Shown here: piece after piece, positions 44,759 through 53,002 of the stretch
How positions within the stretch are numbered: position 1 is the first letter of the stretch
How the letters are laid out: the number at the start of each line of letters is the position of its first letter
Assembly: GCA_930633525.1 (NCBI GenBank)
Contig: CAKNFP010000001.1
Span: 3,843,501 to 3,907,500, forward strand
DNA length: 64,000 nt
Source: Hyphomicrobiales bacterium
Lineage (GTDB): Bacteria > Pseudomonadota > Alphaproteobacteria > Rhizobiales > Beijerinckiaceae
Direction of reading: 5' to 3'
Notes under the pieces: generated by a model
The model's database searches: none
Told to the model about the DNA's origin: nothing
Seen by the model: only the letters and a program-made list of their open reading frames with translations
Translations under genes and position numbers: made by a program

Positions 44759-45625
44759 TTAATATTTTCCGAACAGACCTTGTGGGCGCAGCGAGAGAAT
44801 TAATATCATAAAGGCGAATATGATTGTCGACGAGGCTTCCGGGTAGAATACTTTGGCGACGCCTTCGATCAGGCCCATGCCATAGCCGGAAACGATTACG
44901 CCAACGATCGAGCCCATGCCGCCGATCACAACCACGGCGAACACGATTGCCAGCAGTTCGACACCCATTTGCGGACTGACCGAATAGATCGGCGCAGCCA
45001 GCACGCCCGCGAAGCCTGCAAGAGCGGCACCCGCGCCAAAGGTCAGCCCGACCAACAGAGGCACGTTGATGCCGAAAGCCAGAACAAGTTCTTGATCTTC
45101 GGTCGTTGCGCGAAGGTAGGAACCGAGCCGCGTTCGCTCTATCGCATACCAGATCGTGAAGCAGGCGACGATGGAGATGCCGATGATCCAGACTCGGTAG
45201 ATCGGCAGAAAGACGGATCCCAACTCCCATCCGCCGCTCAACAGCTTAGGAATGTTGTAGGGAAGACCGGCAGATCCGTAGTTCGCCTGGACGAATGACT
45301 GGATCATCAACGTCAACCCGAAGGTGAGGAGCAGCCCATAGATCGGATCTTCGTTGGCCAATCGCTGAAGCAGCAGCCGTTGGATCAGAATACCGATCAG
45401 GCCGACGATCGCCGGTGACAGCAATAGAGCCCACCAATAGCCAATGCCTAGCTTGGTCAGCAGCAACCAGGCGAAGATCGCACCCAGCATGTAGAAGGCG
45501 CCGTGTGCGAAGTTTACGATGTGCAGCATGCCAAAGATCAGCGCCAGTCCGAGGCTGAGGACTGCGTAGAACGAGCCATTGATCAGGCCGACCATCATTT
45601 GACTAGCGATGAATTGAAAGCTCAT
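44759..45625 (-). CDS. livH: Branched-chain-type ABC transporter permease LivH
   Basis: Inner-membrane permease of 288 residues. MVGLINGSFYAVLSLGLALI, FGMLHIVNFAHGAFYMLGA and IVIGGMGSIVGVIVSGYGM-like segments are those of LivH; RATTEDQELVLAFGINVPLL is the cytoplasmic loop. A stem-loop precedes it after livK. The group carries amino acids, urea, amides and aromatic acids, so the ligand here is inferred to be the operon's N-containing substrate. Confidence 0.9.
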   Translation of the reverse strand: MSFQFIASQMMVGLINGSFYAVLSLGLALIFGMLHIVNFAHGAFYMLGAIFAWLLLTKLGIGYWWALLLSPAIVGLIGILIQRLLLQRLANEDPIYGLLLTFGLTLMIQSFVQANYGSAGLPYNIPKLLSGGWELGSVFLPIYRVWIIGISIVACFTIWYAIERTRLGSYLRATTEDQELVLAFGINVPLLVGLTFGAGAALAGFAGVLAAPIYSVSPQMGVELLAIVFAVVVIGGMGSIVGVIVSGYGMGLIEGVAKVFYPEASSTIIFAFMILILSLRPQGLFGKY

Positions 45626-45649
45626 TCCTACCCCTCCCCGTCACAGGGC

Positions 45650-45681
45650 AATGCCGGCACGCAGCATGACGCGCCGGCATT
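45650..45681 (-). other. Intercistronic stem-loop between the livK-type gene and livH
   Basis: AATGCCGGC (45650-45658) pairs perfectly with GCCGGCATT (45673-45681) around a 14-base loop, 8 bases beyond the binding-protein stop. Such hairpins after binding-protein genes commonly protect the upstream mRNA and lower downstream expression. There is no T run, so it is not a full terminator. Confidence 0.6.
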
Positions 45682-45689
45682 CAGTTGAT

Positions 45690-46898
45690 TTACTTCGCGA
45701 GTGGGCAGGCGCTGTCCGCGAGCGGGCGGAACGCTTTGTCACCAGGGATGGTGGCCACCAGGTCGACCACGTCCCAAGCGGTCGCCTTCGGATCGGACGG
45801 ACCCTTCGCACGAACCAAATAGATGTCGTGCACCATCCGCCCGTCGACGCGAATCTCGCCGCTGGTGGTAAAGGCGTCGGAGATCTTGGTCTCGTGGAGC
45901 TTTTTCAACACCGGTTCCGCCTGATCGGACTTCACGGCCTCAACGGCCTGGAGATAACTGCGGACAGCCGAGTAAGTGCCGGCCTGCGCCTGCCCGGGCG
46001 GGTTGTTCTGAATCGCGTTGAAGTCGTTGGTCAGGGTCCGCGTCCCGTCGTTCAGGTTCCAGTAGAACGCATCGACGTAGTGCAGCCCCTGGGCCAACTC
46101 CGGACCGAGGGCCAGGATGTCGCGCATCGTGATCGTAGGACCGACGATCCGAATCTTGTCGTCCGTCATGCCGAACTCTCGTGCCTGCTTGATCGTGGCG
46201 ACGAAATCGGTGCCGCCGTTGGCCGCAACGAGGACGTCGGCGCCGGAGGCTCGGGCCTGGAGAAGGAACGACGAGTAATCGGAGGCGCCGGTTGGATGCC
46301 AGACTTCTCCAACAACCTTGCCGCCACCAGCCACCAACGCCTTGGTCATCACTTCAACCATGGAGCGCCCGAAGGCACTGTCGTTGCCGATGAAAAACCA
46401 CTTCTTCGAGCCAGCGTCCAGCAGAGCATTCGCCATCGCGGTGCCGGTCGCGTAGGTGTCGTAGACCCAGTGAACGCCATTCGGCGAACAGCTGTCATTG
46501 GTCAGGCGGTCCGTGCCGGGTCCGGTGAAGAGCACGACCTTATTCTTTTCGCGAACCAGATCCTGGACAGCGAGAGCAACCGCCGAGCTTGCGAGATCGA
46601 CGATGACGTCGACGCCTTCGACGTCCAGCCACTGCCGGGCAATGTTCAGTGCCACGTCGGGCTTGTTCTGATGGTCTGCGGAAATCACGCGCACCGGCTT
46701 GCCGGCGACGGTCCCACCGAACTCCTTGACGGCCATCCTGGCAGCCGCAACCGAGCCTTGGCCGGTCTGATGCGAGAAGGGGCCGGACATGTCGGTCAAC
46801 ACGCCGATCGTAATCTCATCCTTCGACACTTGCGCCAATGCCGGAGCGCTTACGCTGGCGGCGAGAGCGGCAAGCAACGTGATAGTTAATTTTTTCAT
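45690..46898 (-). CDS. Branched-chain-type ABC transporter substrate-binding protein
   Basis: Periplasmic binding protein of 402 residues (Peripla_BP_6 type). The signal is MKKLTITLLAALAASVSAPA, cut near ALA-QVSK; DEITIGVLTDMSGPFSHQTG begins the mature fold, and KKWFFIGNDSAFGRSMVEVM and RMVHDIYLVRAKGPSD are family features. A GGAGGAAG ribosome site just before ATG 46898 sets the start. Members with long VHWVYDTYATG segments often bind aromatic or amide ligands rather than leucine. It leads the transporter block of the operon. Confidence 0.88.
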   Translation of the reverse strand: MKKLTITLLAALAASVSAPALAQVSKDEITIGVLTDMSGPFSHQTGQGSVAAARMAVKEFGGTVAGKPVRVISADHQNKPDVALNIARQWLDVEGVDVIVDLASSAVALAVQDLVREKNKVVLFTGPGTDRLTNDSCSPNGVHWVYDTYATGTAMANALLDAGSKKWFFIGNDSAFGRSMVEVMTKALVAGGGKVVGEVWHPTGASDYSSFLLQARASGADVLVAANGGTDFVATIKQAREFGMTDDKIRIVGPTITMRDILALGPELAQGLHYVDAFYWNLNDGTRTLTNDFNAIQNNPPGQAQAGTYSAVRSYLQAVEAVKSDQAEPVLKKLHETKISDAFTTSGEIRVDGRMVHDIYLVRAKGPSDPKATAWDVVDLVATIPGDKAFRPLADSACPLAK

Positions 46899-46963
46899 AC
46901 TTCCTCCCATGAATCTCTTGCCTCTGAGTTATTAGCAGAGGTCAATTAGACGTATATTTTGCT

Positions 46964-47713
46964 CTACAATCTCCCTCCATCAATGAGAACATCGGTACCC
47001 GTGATGAAGGATGAGACATCCGACGCTAGATACAACACCAGGTCGGCTATTTCGTCTGCGCCGGCCAGTCTTTTCATCATCCGGCTCTCCTTGAGAGCCT
47101 CGATTGCCATCGCCTGCTCGCCTGCCGGAAGATTTGAAACGAACGCTCGCGGCATTGGTGTATCGACGGCACCAGGCAACACCGAGTTGACCCTTATCGG
47201 AGCCAGCTCGGCGGCAGCCACCCTGGACAGAACCGACAGCGCCGCTTTCGAGGCAGAATATGCCGCCATGCCCTTGAGCGGCTTGGCGGCAGCAGCCGAC
47301 GACATGTTGATGATGGACGCCGTCGGAACAAGCAGCGGCTTCATTGCCCGCATCATCGAGAGGGCACCGCCCACATTGATCGCGAACAGGTTCGCAAGCT
47401 CAGCCAGGCTGGTCTCGAGAAGCGCCTTGCCGAGCATAGCTCCCGCGTTGTTGACCAGAATGTGCACCTTGCAATTCTCGGATGCGAGCTTGCTTGCCAA
47501 GGCCTCGATCGAACCCTCGTCGGTGATGTCCACCGCTTCGTACCGCGCCTCGTGATCGAGCTTCTCGGTTCCGGACAGCCGATCGACCGCGATGACATCG
47601 GCGCCCGCGGCCGACAGCGCCATGCAGATTGCACTGCCAATTCCGCCTCGCGCCCCGGTCACGACCGCCGTCCGGCCCTGCAGCGACATTCGGGTTGCCA
47701 ATGCGTCGCTCAT
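46964..47713 (-). CDS. SDR family oxidoreductase
   Basis: Short-chain dehydrogenase of 249 residues: GRTAVVTGARGGIGSAICMA, HILVNNAGAMLGKALLET, SIINMSSAAAAKPLKGMAAY and SASKAALSVLSRVAA give the cofactor loop, NAG motif, Ser, Tyr and Lys. Ends TGTDVLIDGGRL. It overlaps the monooxygenase stop by 4 bp (ATGA) and precedes livK by 65 bases, in which a small stem CCTCTG/CAGAGG (46921-46941) lies. Third SDR of the operon, probably acting on an early product. Confidence 0.88.
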   Translation of the reverse strand: MSDALATRMSLQGRTAVVTGARGGIGSAICMALSAAGADVIAVDRLSGTEKLDHEARYEAVDITDEGSIEALASKLASENCKVHILVNNAGAMLGKALLETSLAELANLFAINVGGALSMMRAMKPLLVPTASIINMSSAAAAKPLKGMAAYSASKAALSVLSRVAAAELAPIRVNSVLPGAVDTPMPRAFVSNLPAGEQAMAIEALKESRMMKRLAGADEIADLVLYLASDVSSFITGTDVLIDGGRL

Positions 47714-48828
47714 ACCCGCAAACCCGCCTGCTTAAGCAAGGGCAGCACCCGGTCTCCGAAGTATTTGAGCTCCGAATGATAGTCGAGGAAATACATCACG
47801 ACGCCGTCCATGCCCCTGACGTGATAATCCATCAGCTGGTCTGCGACCTGCTCCGGCGATCCGACGATCGGGTTCGCACCGTACCCCACAACGAAACGCT
47901 GAGCGCGCTCCTCAAAGCCCATCTCGAATGAACGGCTCTGTATGCCGAGGTTGCGCCGCATTTCGTCGGCCGCCGCCCAGTCACCCTTGTCGAGAATATG
48001 ATGATAGACCTCTTTGGCCTCTCGCTCCGTCTCCCTGCAGATGATCGGAGCCGAGCACATCAGCGCCAAGTCGCGGTTGTATTCGCGATCCGCGAAGCTC
48101 TTGACCTTTGCGAGCTCGTTGATGTCTTCCGGCTTGGACGGAGATCCGAAACTCACATCGACATGACGCGCCGTGAAGTCGATGCCCGCCTTGGACGTGC
48201 CGGCATTGACAAGAATGGGGCCAGGCTTCTGGATCGGCTTGGGCAGGGACTCCACAGCGTCGAGCGAGAAGTACTTGCCCCTGAAATCAAATGGCTCGAC
48301 CTCACTCCAGAGCCGCTTGACGATCTCGATCCACTCGTCGCCATAGCGGTAGCGGTCGTCATGCTCGCTCAATTCGGTGCCGAACATCGCCATTTCCTTG
48401 GCGAACCACCCCATCACCACGTTCAGACCGAAGCGCCCGCCTGAAATATGATCAATGGTTGCCGCCTGCTTGGCAGCAATCAGCGGGTGCACCAGCGCGA
48501 CGTGAGACGTTGCAAAGCACGTAATCTGCTTTGTAGCCTGGGCCATCGCGGCAGCCCAGGTGAACACTTCGAACGTTGCGCCGTTGTGATTGGAGACGCC
48601 GCCCTGCCCTTTGAATCGCCCAAGAGGAAGAGCCAGCTCCAAGCCCAACTCATCTGCCAGCTGGATAACCCGGAGATTTTCCGGCCACGACAGGGAGTCA
48701 GGACCCGACAGGGTCGTAATTAAGTTACCACCACTGCAGTTCAGGGCAAATATACCCAGCTTTATCTTGTTTTCTCCGAATAGATTACTCTGCTCGGATC
48801 TCAGCTGGCGGAGCTGCTCGCGTTCCAT
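47710..48828 (-). CDS. LLM class FMN-dependent monooxygenase, RutA-like
   Basis: Luciferase-fold monooxygenase of 372 residues using reduced FMN and O2. KIKLGIFALNCSGGNLIT, SWPENLRVIQLADELGLELA, NHNGATFEVFTWAAAMAQAT, AATIDHISGGRFGLNVVMGW and ILVNAGTSKAGIDFTARHVD follow the order in RutA, the enzyme that opens the uracil ring by cleaving an amide bond, and in its relatives. The end PEQVADQLMDYHVRGMDGVV is also typical. ATG 48828 has GGGAGGG 5 bases upstream; the longer frame from 48942 overlaps the hydrolase. Its immediate partner is a RutB-type cysteine hydrolase, which suggests an imide, lactam or N-heterocycle as substrate. Confidence 0.85.
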   Translation of the reverse strand: MEREQLRQLRSEQSNLFGENKIKLGIFALNCSGGNLITTLSGPDSLSWPENLRVIQLADELGLELALPLGRFKGQGGVSNHNGATFEVFTWAAAMAQATKQITCFATSHVALVHPLIAAKQAATIDHISGGRFGLNVVMGWFAKEMAMFGTELSEHDDRYRYGDEWIEIVKRLWSEVEPFDFRGKYFSLDAVESLPKPIQKPGPILVNAGTSKAGIDFTARHVDVSFGSPSKPEDINELAKVKSFADREYNRDLALMCSAPIICRETEREAKEVYHHILDKGDWAAADEMRRNLGIQSRSFEMGFEERAQRFVVGYGANPIVGSPEQVADQLMDYHVRGMDGVVMYFLDYHSELKYFGDRVLPLLKQAGLRV

Positions 48829-48839
48829 ATCGCCCTCCC

Positions 48840-49421
48840 TCAGCCTTCGAGAACGATGTCGGTGCTCGCGATGATCTTTGCAAAACGAGACATCATCGAC
48901 ATGGAGACCTCTGTCTCCTCGGCCGTGGCGGCCGCACAGCAATCCGACAGTACGGTGCAGGCATAGTCACGATCGTGCGCATCGCGCACAGTAGACTGGA
49001 CGGCAACCGAGGTGGAGACACCGGAGATGTAGAGATTCTTGACGTTCAGGCGCCGTAGGTACACCTCCAGCGATGTGCCGTAGAACGGGCTCACGCGATG
49101 CTTGGTGACCAGCGGATCACTCTCCTGGCGGTCGAGATCGGGATGGATTTCGGTGCCCCAAGAGCCAAGCTTGACCACACCTGCGCCACGGATGGCCGTG
49201 AACATCGGCGAGGTCTCGCTCACCTCGCGGTAGTCGTCCGTGAACCCCACCCTGACGAAAATGATCGGTACGTTGTGTGCCCGGAATTTTGCAATCGCGA
49301 CGTTGGTGTTCTCGATCAGCTTTCGCCCGACAACTTCCTTGACCAGCCCGCCATTTGCCCCCGGGCCCGTCGTGCTCGTCAAATCGTTCTGGACGTCAAG
49401 AATTACATAAGCAGCGTTCAC
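48840..49421 (-). CDS. Cysteine hydrolase, isochorismatase/RutB family
   Basis: Amidase-type hydrolase of 193 residues. AYVILDVQNDLTSTTGPGAN supplies the catalytic Asp, DPLVTKHRVSPFYGTSLEVY the Lys, and NLYISGVSTSVAVQSTVRDA shows that the usual Cys position (GVxTxxCV) carries Val here (STSVAV), so the nucleophile is not where expected; isochorismatase itself also lacks this Cys. The start is GTG 49421 with GAGAAGG 7 bases upstream. It is the first gene of the operon, 11 bases before the RutA-like gene, and would release ammonia or carbamate from the ring-opened product if it is an amidase. Confidence 0.8.
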   Translation of the reverse strand: MNAAYVILDVQNDLTSTTGPGANGGLVKEVVGRKLIENTNVAIAKFRAHNVPIIFVRVGFTDDYREVSETSPMFTAIRGAGVVKLGSWGTEIHPDLDRQESDPLVTKHRVSPFYGTSLEVYLRRLNVKNLYISGVSTSVAVQSTVRDAHDRDYACTVLSDCCAAATAEETEVSMSMMSRFAKIIASTDIVLEG

Positions 49422-49519
49422 GTGAAGACCTTCTCACAGCGTTTCAATCGATCGTGGAGGTCCCGGCAGATGCGCCGGCGACGCTCCGACAATCAGGTTG
49501 CAATCAGTTCCGCATATTT

Positions 49520-49561
49520 CGGAAATCATTTCCAATATGAATGTCGGGTGCAGGATGTCAA
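49520..49561 (-). promoter_or_regulatory. Operon promoter overlapped by an IclR box
   Basis: On the minus strand TTGACA (49561-49556), a 17-base spacer and ATATTG (49538-49533) form a promoter about 100 bases before the GTG of the cysteine hydrolase. CGGAAATCATTTCCA (49520-49534) matches 14 of 15 positions of the E. coli IclR consensus TGGAAATNATTTCCA as I recall it and covers the -10 box and start point. Repression by the operon's own IclR protein (37978-38826) is the simplest reading. Confidence 0.65.
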
Positions 49562-49628
49562 GCGCTGCTAATGTTGTTGAGGAGATCGACCTGGTACCCC
49601 TCGCCGGGTTCGAATGTCAGCGGCACAC

Positions 49629-50551
49629 TGAACCGCCCCGGGTTTGTCGGAGGCCGTTTGGTTTGAGTCACGCCACCATGACCGGTTCGTCGAGCATGGC
49701 GTAGTAGCGCTCCCCGGCTTCGGCCGGCGGGATGTTACCGATAGGCTCCAGCAGCCGGCGAGGGTTGAGCCAGTCGACCCGGTCAGGGTCGCGAACTCCA
49801 CGGCCTCTAACGATCGCCACGGCCCGCGCCGCTGGATCACCTCGGCTTTGGAGAGTCCGTTGATCGTTTCGGCGAGAGCGTTGTCATAGCTGTTCCGACG
49901 CTGCCGACGGAGGGCTCGATGCCCGCTTCGGCCAGGCGCTCGGTGGATCGGATGCTGACATAGTGAAAGCCACGGTTGCTATGATGCACCAGGCCGCGTC
50001 TATGAGCAGGACGACGCTCGTGAAGAGCCAGCTCAAGAGCATGCAGCACGAAGCTGGCATGGCCCGTCCGGCTCACCCTCCAACCGACGATCCGCCGGGC
50101 ATAGGCATCGCTCACGATGGCGACGTAGGCGAAGCCCGACAGGGTCGAGACGTAGGTGAAGTCCGAGACCCAGAGCCTGTTCAGCGCCCGCGCATGAAAT
50201 ACCCGGTTGACATGATCAAGCGGGCACGGCGCGGCGTTGTCCTGGACGGTCGTGCGGAGGGGCTTGACCCGAATGGCACCTTGCAGGCCGATGTTCGGAC
50301 ATCAGGCGTTCGACGGTGCAGCGGGCTGTGTCGAAACCCTCGCGCAATATCTGCCGTCAGACCTTGCGCGCGCCGTAGACCTCGAAGTTCTCCCCGAACA
50401 AACGCTCGATCTCAGGCTTCGGTTCCGGGTTCCGCTTAGCCCGGGCCGACAGCTTCCTCGGAGCCGTCCGTTTGACGACATGCTCACGGTCGGTTGACGG
50501 AGCAATCGGCAACACTTTGCAGATCGGCTCGACCCCATGGCGCGCGATCAA
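49629..50551 (-). mobile_element. IS3-family insertion sequence remnant (orfB with frameshifts, one end kept)
   Basis: Leftward translation from about 50551 gives IARHGVEPICKVLPIAPSTD, then RKLSARAKRNPEPKPEIERL and FGENFEVYGARKV, later YARRIVGWRVSRTGHASFVL, HHSNRGFHYVSIRSTERLAE, AGIEPSVGSVG and, in other frames, IQRRGPWRSLEAVEFATL: the OrfB integrase core of an IS3-type element, broken by several shifts. The end TGAACCGCCCCGGGTTTGTC (from 49629) looks like the terminal repeat. orfA and the other end are missing at the junction with a thiolase fragment. Confidence 0.8.
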
Positions 50552-50658
50552 CGCCTTCAGCGGGATCGCCGCAAATCGTCGGTGTGAATGGACGAAAGAG
50601 CGCCGCCATAACGCTCAATCGGGGATCGTTGACAGTCGCAGATATAGGCTTCGGTCAT
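50552..50658 (-). pseudogene. Thiolase (acetyl-CoA acetyltransferase / PcaF type) 5' fragment cut by the IS3 remnant
   Basis: From ATG 50658, preceded by GGAGGGG, the frame reads MTEAYICDCQRSPIERYGGA and LSSIHTDDL, then after a one-base shift AAIPLKALIAR, and then joins IS3 orfB. This is the conserved N-terminus of thiolases (consensus MTEAYICDAVRTPIGRYGGALSSV shared in part). About 350 residues including all catalytic residues are gone. It follows the acyl-CoA dehydrogenase gene by 49 bases and was probably the last gene of that beta-oxidation operon. Confidence 0.75.
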
Positions 50659-50707
50659 GGCCCCTCCAATTTCGATCGTAAATTCCCGTCGGCCGTGGGT
50701 GCCGCCG

Positions 50708-51817
50708 TCAGTCTTCGAGGATGCTCGCCGACCGGGCGCCGAGTTCGGCCAGGCACTGGTCGCTGTCGGCGAAGAGGAATTGGAGAGCGGTGAGGCGTCG
50801 GAAGAGCCGGCCAGTCTCGCTTTCCATCGTCATGCCGATCGCTCCATGCAGCTGGACCGCCGTCTCCCCGACGAAGCGAGCACCCTTGTTGACCTGGAGT
50901 TTTGCCGCAACCGCGGCTGCGTGCCGGTGCTCCTGGTCGGCGGCGAGCATCGCGTTGGCATAGATCGCCATCGAGCGCGCCTGCTCCAGCTCGACATACA
51001 TGTCGACGGCCTTGTGTTGCAGGCTCTGGAAGGTACCAAGCGCAACGCCGAACTGCTTGCGCAGCTTCAGGTAATCGACGGTAAGTTCCTGAAGCCGCTC
51101 CATCGCGCCAACCATCTCATGGACGGTCGCGACCAGAGAGCGGTCGAGGGCGAGCCGGATGGACGGGACGGCCTGGGCCGGTCCCGCAAATAGGCTATCG
51201 GCCGGCACCAAAACATTGTCGAGGCGGATGTCGGAAGCCACGACGCCGGGAAGCCCTCCGTTCGAGGCGATGGAAACGCCTTTCGCATCTGCTGGGACAA
51301 GAAATAGCGATGGATCCTGGGCTTCGCTGAGCGTGGCAGAGACGAGGAAATATGCAGCGCGGTCGCCATGCAGCGCTTTCGATTTCGTACCCGACAGCAC
51401 GAATCCGCCTTCGACAGAAGAGGCGGCGGTCGTGACGGGGCCGTTCCCGAGTGGTTCGTTATGCGCAAGGGAGAGCGTGCTGTCACCAGCTATGAGGGAC
51501 GCGAAAAGCGCGGACGTCCAAGCCTGCCTGGCCAGAGATGCGACCATGCCGCCCGCGACAATCGAATTTGATAGGAAAGGCAGATCGAGCGCGCTTCGGC
51601 CGATCGCCCGCTGCACGACCATCTGGTCGGCGCTCGATGAGCCGAGGCCTCCATCGGCCTCCTCAAAGGGCATGGCCGGAAGGCCCAGTTCCGTCAGCTT
51701 CTGCCAGACAACGGCGCAATAGTCCTCGCCGATCGCGGATTGATGGCGGAACTCCTCGAGCAGTGCAGTAAGGGTCTCGTCCAGCATCGACTGTTCGTCG
51801 GTATAGGTGAAAGACAT
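50708..51817 (-). CDS. Acyl-CoA dehydrogenase family protein (second subunit-like)
   Basis: Flavoprotein of 369 residues. MSFTYTDEQSMLDETLTAL begins the helical domain, LGLPAMPFEEADGGLGSSSA the FAD-contact turn, and RKQFGVALGTFQSLQHKAVD, MYVELEQARSMAIYANAM and VQLHGAIGMTMESETGRLFR are late family motifs. It is shorter and more divergent than its neighbour and likely forms a heteromer with it, as in steroid and alicyclic-acid operons. ATG 51817 has GAGG six bases upstream and lies just past the neighbour's stop. Confidence 0.83.
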   Translation of the reverse strand: MSFTYTDEQSMLDETLTALLEEFRHQSAIGEDYCAVVWQKLTELGLPAMPFEEADGGLGSSSADQMVVQRAIGRSALDLPFLSNSIVAGGMVASLARQAWTSALFASLIAGDSTLSLAHNEPLGNGPVTTAASSVEGGFVLSGTKSKALHGDRAAYFLVSATLSEAQDPSLFLVPADAKGVSIASNGGLPGVVASDIRLDNVLVPADSLFAGPAQAVPSIRLALDRSLVATVHEMVGAMERLQELTVDYLKLRKQFGVALGTFQSLQHKAVDMYVELEQARSMAIYANAMLAADQEHRHAAAVAAKLQVNKGARFVGETAVQLHGAIGMTMESETGRLFRRLTALQFLFADSDQCLAELGARSASILED

Positions 51818-51825
51818 CGAGCGCC

Positions 51826-52998
51826 TCACAAGTTCAGAATGGTTTTTGCGATGATATTGCGCTGGATCTCGTTCGATCCGCCGTAGATCGAGACCTTCCT
51901 GAAATTGAGATAGGTTTCGAAGGCGCCGGCCAGGGAAGCAGTCACGCTATCCTTGGAGGAGGGGGAAAGGCCCTCGGTGCCGGCCACTTCCATCATCAGC
52001 TCGGTGGCAAGCTGCTGGAGCTGTGATCCCTTCAGCTTCAGGATCGACGACACTGGATTGGGGGCACTAGAGCCGTGATCGCTTTCGGCCAGCACACGCA
52101 TCTGGGTGAACTCGAGCGCCTTCAGCTCGACCTCGACCTGCAGTACCCGCGCCCGGAACGTCTCGACGTCCCAGAGCGTGCGGTCTCCCACCCGTGTCTG
52201 TTTGGCGAGCCTGCGGACGCGAGCGACACGCTCCTTCGACAGGCCGATCCGCGCAATGCCCGCGCGCTCGTTGGCCAGCAGATATTTCGCATAGTCCCAG
52301 CCTTTGTTCTCTTCCCCCACGAGGTTTTCGGCTGGAACGAGGACCTGATCGAAGAATACCTCGTTGACCTCGTGCCGCCCGTCCATGGTGATGATCGGTC
52401 GCACCGTGACGCCTGGCGATTTCATATCTATGAGTAGAAAGGAGATACCGGCCTGCTTTTTTGCCACAGGATCGGTCCGCACCAGGCAAAAAATCCAGTC
52501 GGCATATTGCGCGTAGGTGGTCCAGGTCTTCTGACCGCTCACGAGATAGCCGTTGTCGGTGTGCACTGCCTTCGTCTTCAGCGACGCGAGGTCGGATCCC
52601 GCATCGGGTTCGGAGAACCCCTGGCACCACCAGTCGTCGAGGTTCGCAGCTCGCGGCAGGAAACGTTCTTTCTGCGCCTGACTGCCGAAGGAGGCAATCA
52701 CTGGTCCCACCATGTAGCAATTGAACTGCAGGGGAAGCGGCACGGCGGCGCGCTGCAATTCCTCAGTGAAGATCGCCCGCTGCACCGAGGTCCAGCCTCG
52801 TCCACCCCATTCTTCCGGCCAGTGCGGCACGGCGAGGCCATGTGCGTTTAGAATGCGCTGACTTTCAACCAGGTCCGTCTTTTGGAGTGGCTGTCCGGCG
52901 CTAACCTTGGCGCGGATCTGTTCCGGTATTTCCCGACGGAAGAAGTCGCGCAGTTCGTCTCGGAAGCGGAGCTCCTCCGCAGAATAGAACGGATGCAT
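51826..52998 (-). CDS. Acyl-CoA dehydrogenase
   Basis: Flavoprotein of 390 residues that desaturates an acyl-CoA. HPFYSAEELRFRDELRDFF opens it, HWPEEWGGRGWTSVQRAIFT, QGFSEPDAGSDLASLKTKAV (FAD site) and SIYGGSNEIQRNIIAKTILN are family landmarks. In the last motif the Glu that acts as base in medium-chain enzymes (YEGT) is Gly, so the base must come from another position, as in several bacterial side-chain enzymes. I start at ATG 52998, five bases after the CoA-transferase stop. Middle gene of the CaiB/ACAD/ACAD/thiolase operon. Confidence 0.87.
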   Translation of the reverse strand: MHPFYSAEELRFRDELRDFFRREIPEQIRAKVSAGQPLQKTDLVESQRILNAHGLAVPHWPEEWGGRGWTSVQRAIFTEELQRAAVPLPLQFNCYMVGPVIASFGSQAQKERFLPRAANLDDWWCQGFSEPDAGSDLASLKTKAVHTDNGYLVSGQKTWTTYAQYADWIFCLVRTDPVAKKQAGISFLLIDMKSPGVTVRPIITMDGRHEVNEVFFDQVLVPAENLVGEENKGWDYAKYLLANERAGIARIGLSKERVARVRRLAKQTRVGDRTLWDVETFRARVLQVEVELKALEFTQMRVLAESDHGSSAPNPVSSILKLKGSQLQQLATELMMEVAGTEGLSPSSKDSVTASLAGAFETYLNFRKVSIYGGSNEIQRNIIAKTILNL

Positions 52999-53002
52999 CG
53001 TA

